Shown one piece after another: positions 63,490-64,000 of a DNA stretch of 64,000 nucleotides (position 1 is the first letter of the stretch; the number at the start of each line of letters is the position of its first letter). The notes beneath the pieces were generated by a model. The model saw only the letters and a program-made list of their open reading frames with translations. It ran no database searches and had not been told where the DNA came from. Origin of the DNA: Castellaniella sp. (lineage in GTDB: Bacteria; Pseudomonadota; Gammaproteobacteria; Burkholderiales; Burkholderiaceae_B); contig JAHRWZ010000049.1 in assembly GCA_019104865.1 (NCBI GenBank), positions 1 to 64,000 on the forward strand, given 5' to 3'. The position numbers and the translations under genes are program-made.

Positions 63490-64000
63490 ATGACACGCTC
63501 TCCCTTTTCCACGATACCGCTCCTGACCCTGCTCGCGCTGGGTGCCGCGCTGGCGGCACCGGTTGCCGCAACGGCCAAGGCGCAAGGCGATGACAGGCCG
63601 ACTCGGCCACAGGCCACGCTGTCGGCTCAGGCAAGCACGGAAGTTCAGCAGGACACGGTTCAGGTAACGCTGGCCGCCGAGGTCTCCGACGCGTCCCAGG
63701 AAAAAGTCTCCGACCAGCTCAATGCGCGACTGGATTCCGTCATGAAGCAGGCCCAGGGCCATCAGGGAATCGAGGCGCGCAGCGGCGCCTATCGCATCTG
63801 GCCGATGAACGACCGGGATGGCCGGGTCTCCGAATGGCGCGGGCATGCGGAAATCCTGTTGCAATCGCGTGATTTCGCGGCTGCGTCGCGGCTAGCGGCC
63901 CAACTGGCTGACCGGATGCCTATCGCGGGGCTGACATTCTCGGTGTCGCATGACCGGCAAACGGCCGAAGAGCAAAAACTGCTGGGTCAGGCCGTCACTG
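63490..64000 (+). CDS. SIMPL-domain (DUF541) exported protein, N-terminal part
   Basis: The open frame continues past the window edge. It has a signal peptide (IPLLTLLALGAALAAPVAAT) and the start of a SIMPL domain (ATLSAQASTEVQQDTVQVTL, ARSGAYRIWPMNDRDGR, SEWRGHAEILLQSRDFAA). The family is periplasmic or outer-membrane, with unclear function. The ATG at 63490 lies 13 bp after the terminator T-run, so little room is left for a promoter or strong ribosome site. Confidence 0.85.
   Translation, partial: MTRSPFSTIPLLTLLALGAALAAPVAATAKAQGDDRPTRPQATLSAQASTEVQQDTVQVTLAAEVSDASQEKVSDQLNARLDSVMKQAQGHQGIEARSGAYRIWPMNDRDGRVSEWRGHAEILLQSRDFAAASRLAAQLADRMPIAGLTFSVSHDRQTAEEQKLLGQAVT

Overview
The window looks like a chromosomal segment of a GC-rich betaproteobacterium, most likely Alcaligenaceae (the Bordetella/Achromobacter/Castellaniella/Pusillimonas neighbourhood). 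This is inferred from the tol-pal cluster next to proS, the order rppH - coiled-coil gene - zapA - 6S RNA, the CIRCE-controlled groESL operon and the style of the intergenic repeats. No 16S or other species marker is present, so the genus is not proven.

Layout. 0-0.8 kb: start of groESL with a perfect CIRCE operator. 1.2-5.3 kb: a KdpD-like kinase without its N-terminal sensor domains, KdpE, and the K+ transporter Kup. 5.3-10.3 kb: an accessory strip of decayed mobile DNA (IS3 transposase relic, GACTGCT-type repeats, two 180-bp direct repeats) enclosing arsR, arsC, a broken arsB and two dihydrofolate-reductase-like genes. 10.4-12.3 kb: a carotenoid oxygenase coupled to a DUF2141 exported protein. 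12.4-12.6 kb: a decayed CoA-transferase gene. 13.1-26.6 kb: a Vi-antigen-type capsule locus (tviB, tviD, tviE, vexA-E, vexL) without a tviC epimerase.

26.6-28.6 kb: a second-type ftsH. 29.0-34.9 kb: an uptake and hydrolysis operon (cysteine hydrolase, PotDBCA-type ABC importer, M19 dipeptidase). 35-36 kb: CHRD protein and ECF sigma factor. 36.4-42 kb: two convergent MFS genes and a DctB/DctR-like two-component pair. 42-44.4 kb: ahpC and ahpF. 44.4-47.7 kb: LysR regulator, class I CoA-transferase, LysE-type exporter. 47.9-52.6 kb: a BMP-type nucleoside/sugar ABC importer. 52.8-54.7 kb: thioesterase, PCu(A)C copper chaperone, hydrolase. 54.7-60.1 kb: cpoB, pal, tolB, tolA, tolR, tolQ and ybgC, reading leftward. 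60.1-64 kb: proS, rppH, a coiled-coil gene, zapA, 6S RNA and a SIMPL-domain gene cut by the window edge.

Most unusual: in the capsule exporter the KpsT-type subunit (VexC) has kept its overall fold-level similarity but has no recognisable Walker A, signature, Walker B or H-loop residues; its partner permease carries an extra cytoplasmic domain of about 190 residues; and the terminal acyltransferase VexE lacks the usual catalytic acid. The operon ends in a pectate-lyase-fold enzyme, matching the periplasmic Vi depolymerase VexL described in Achromobacter. Together these suggest a divergent Vi-capsule export machine.
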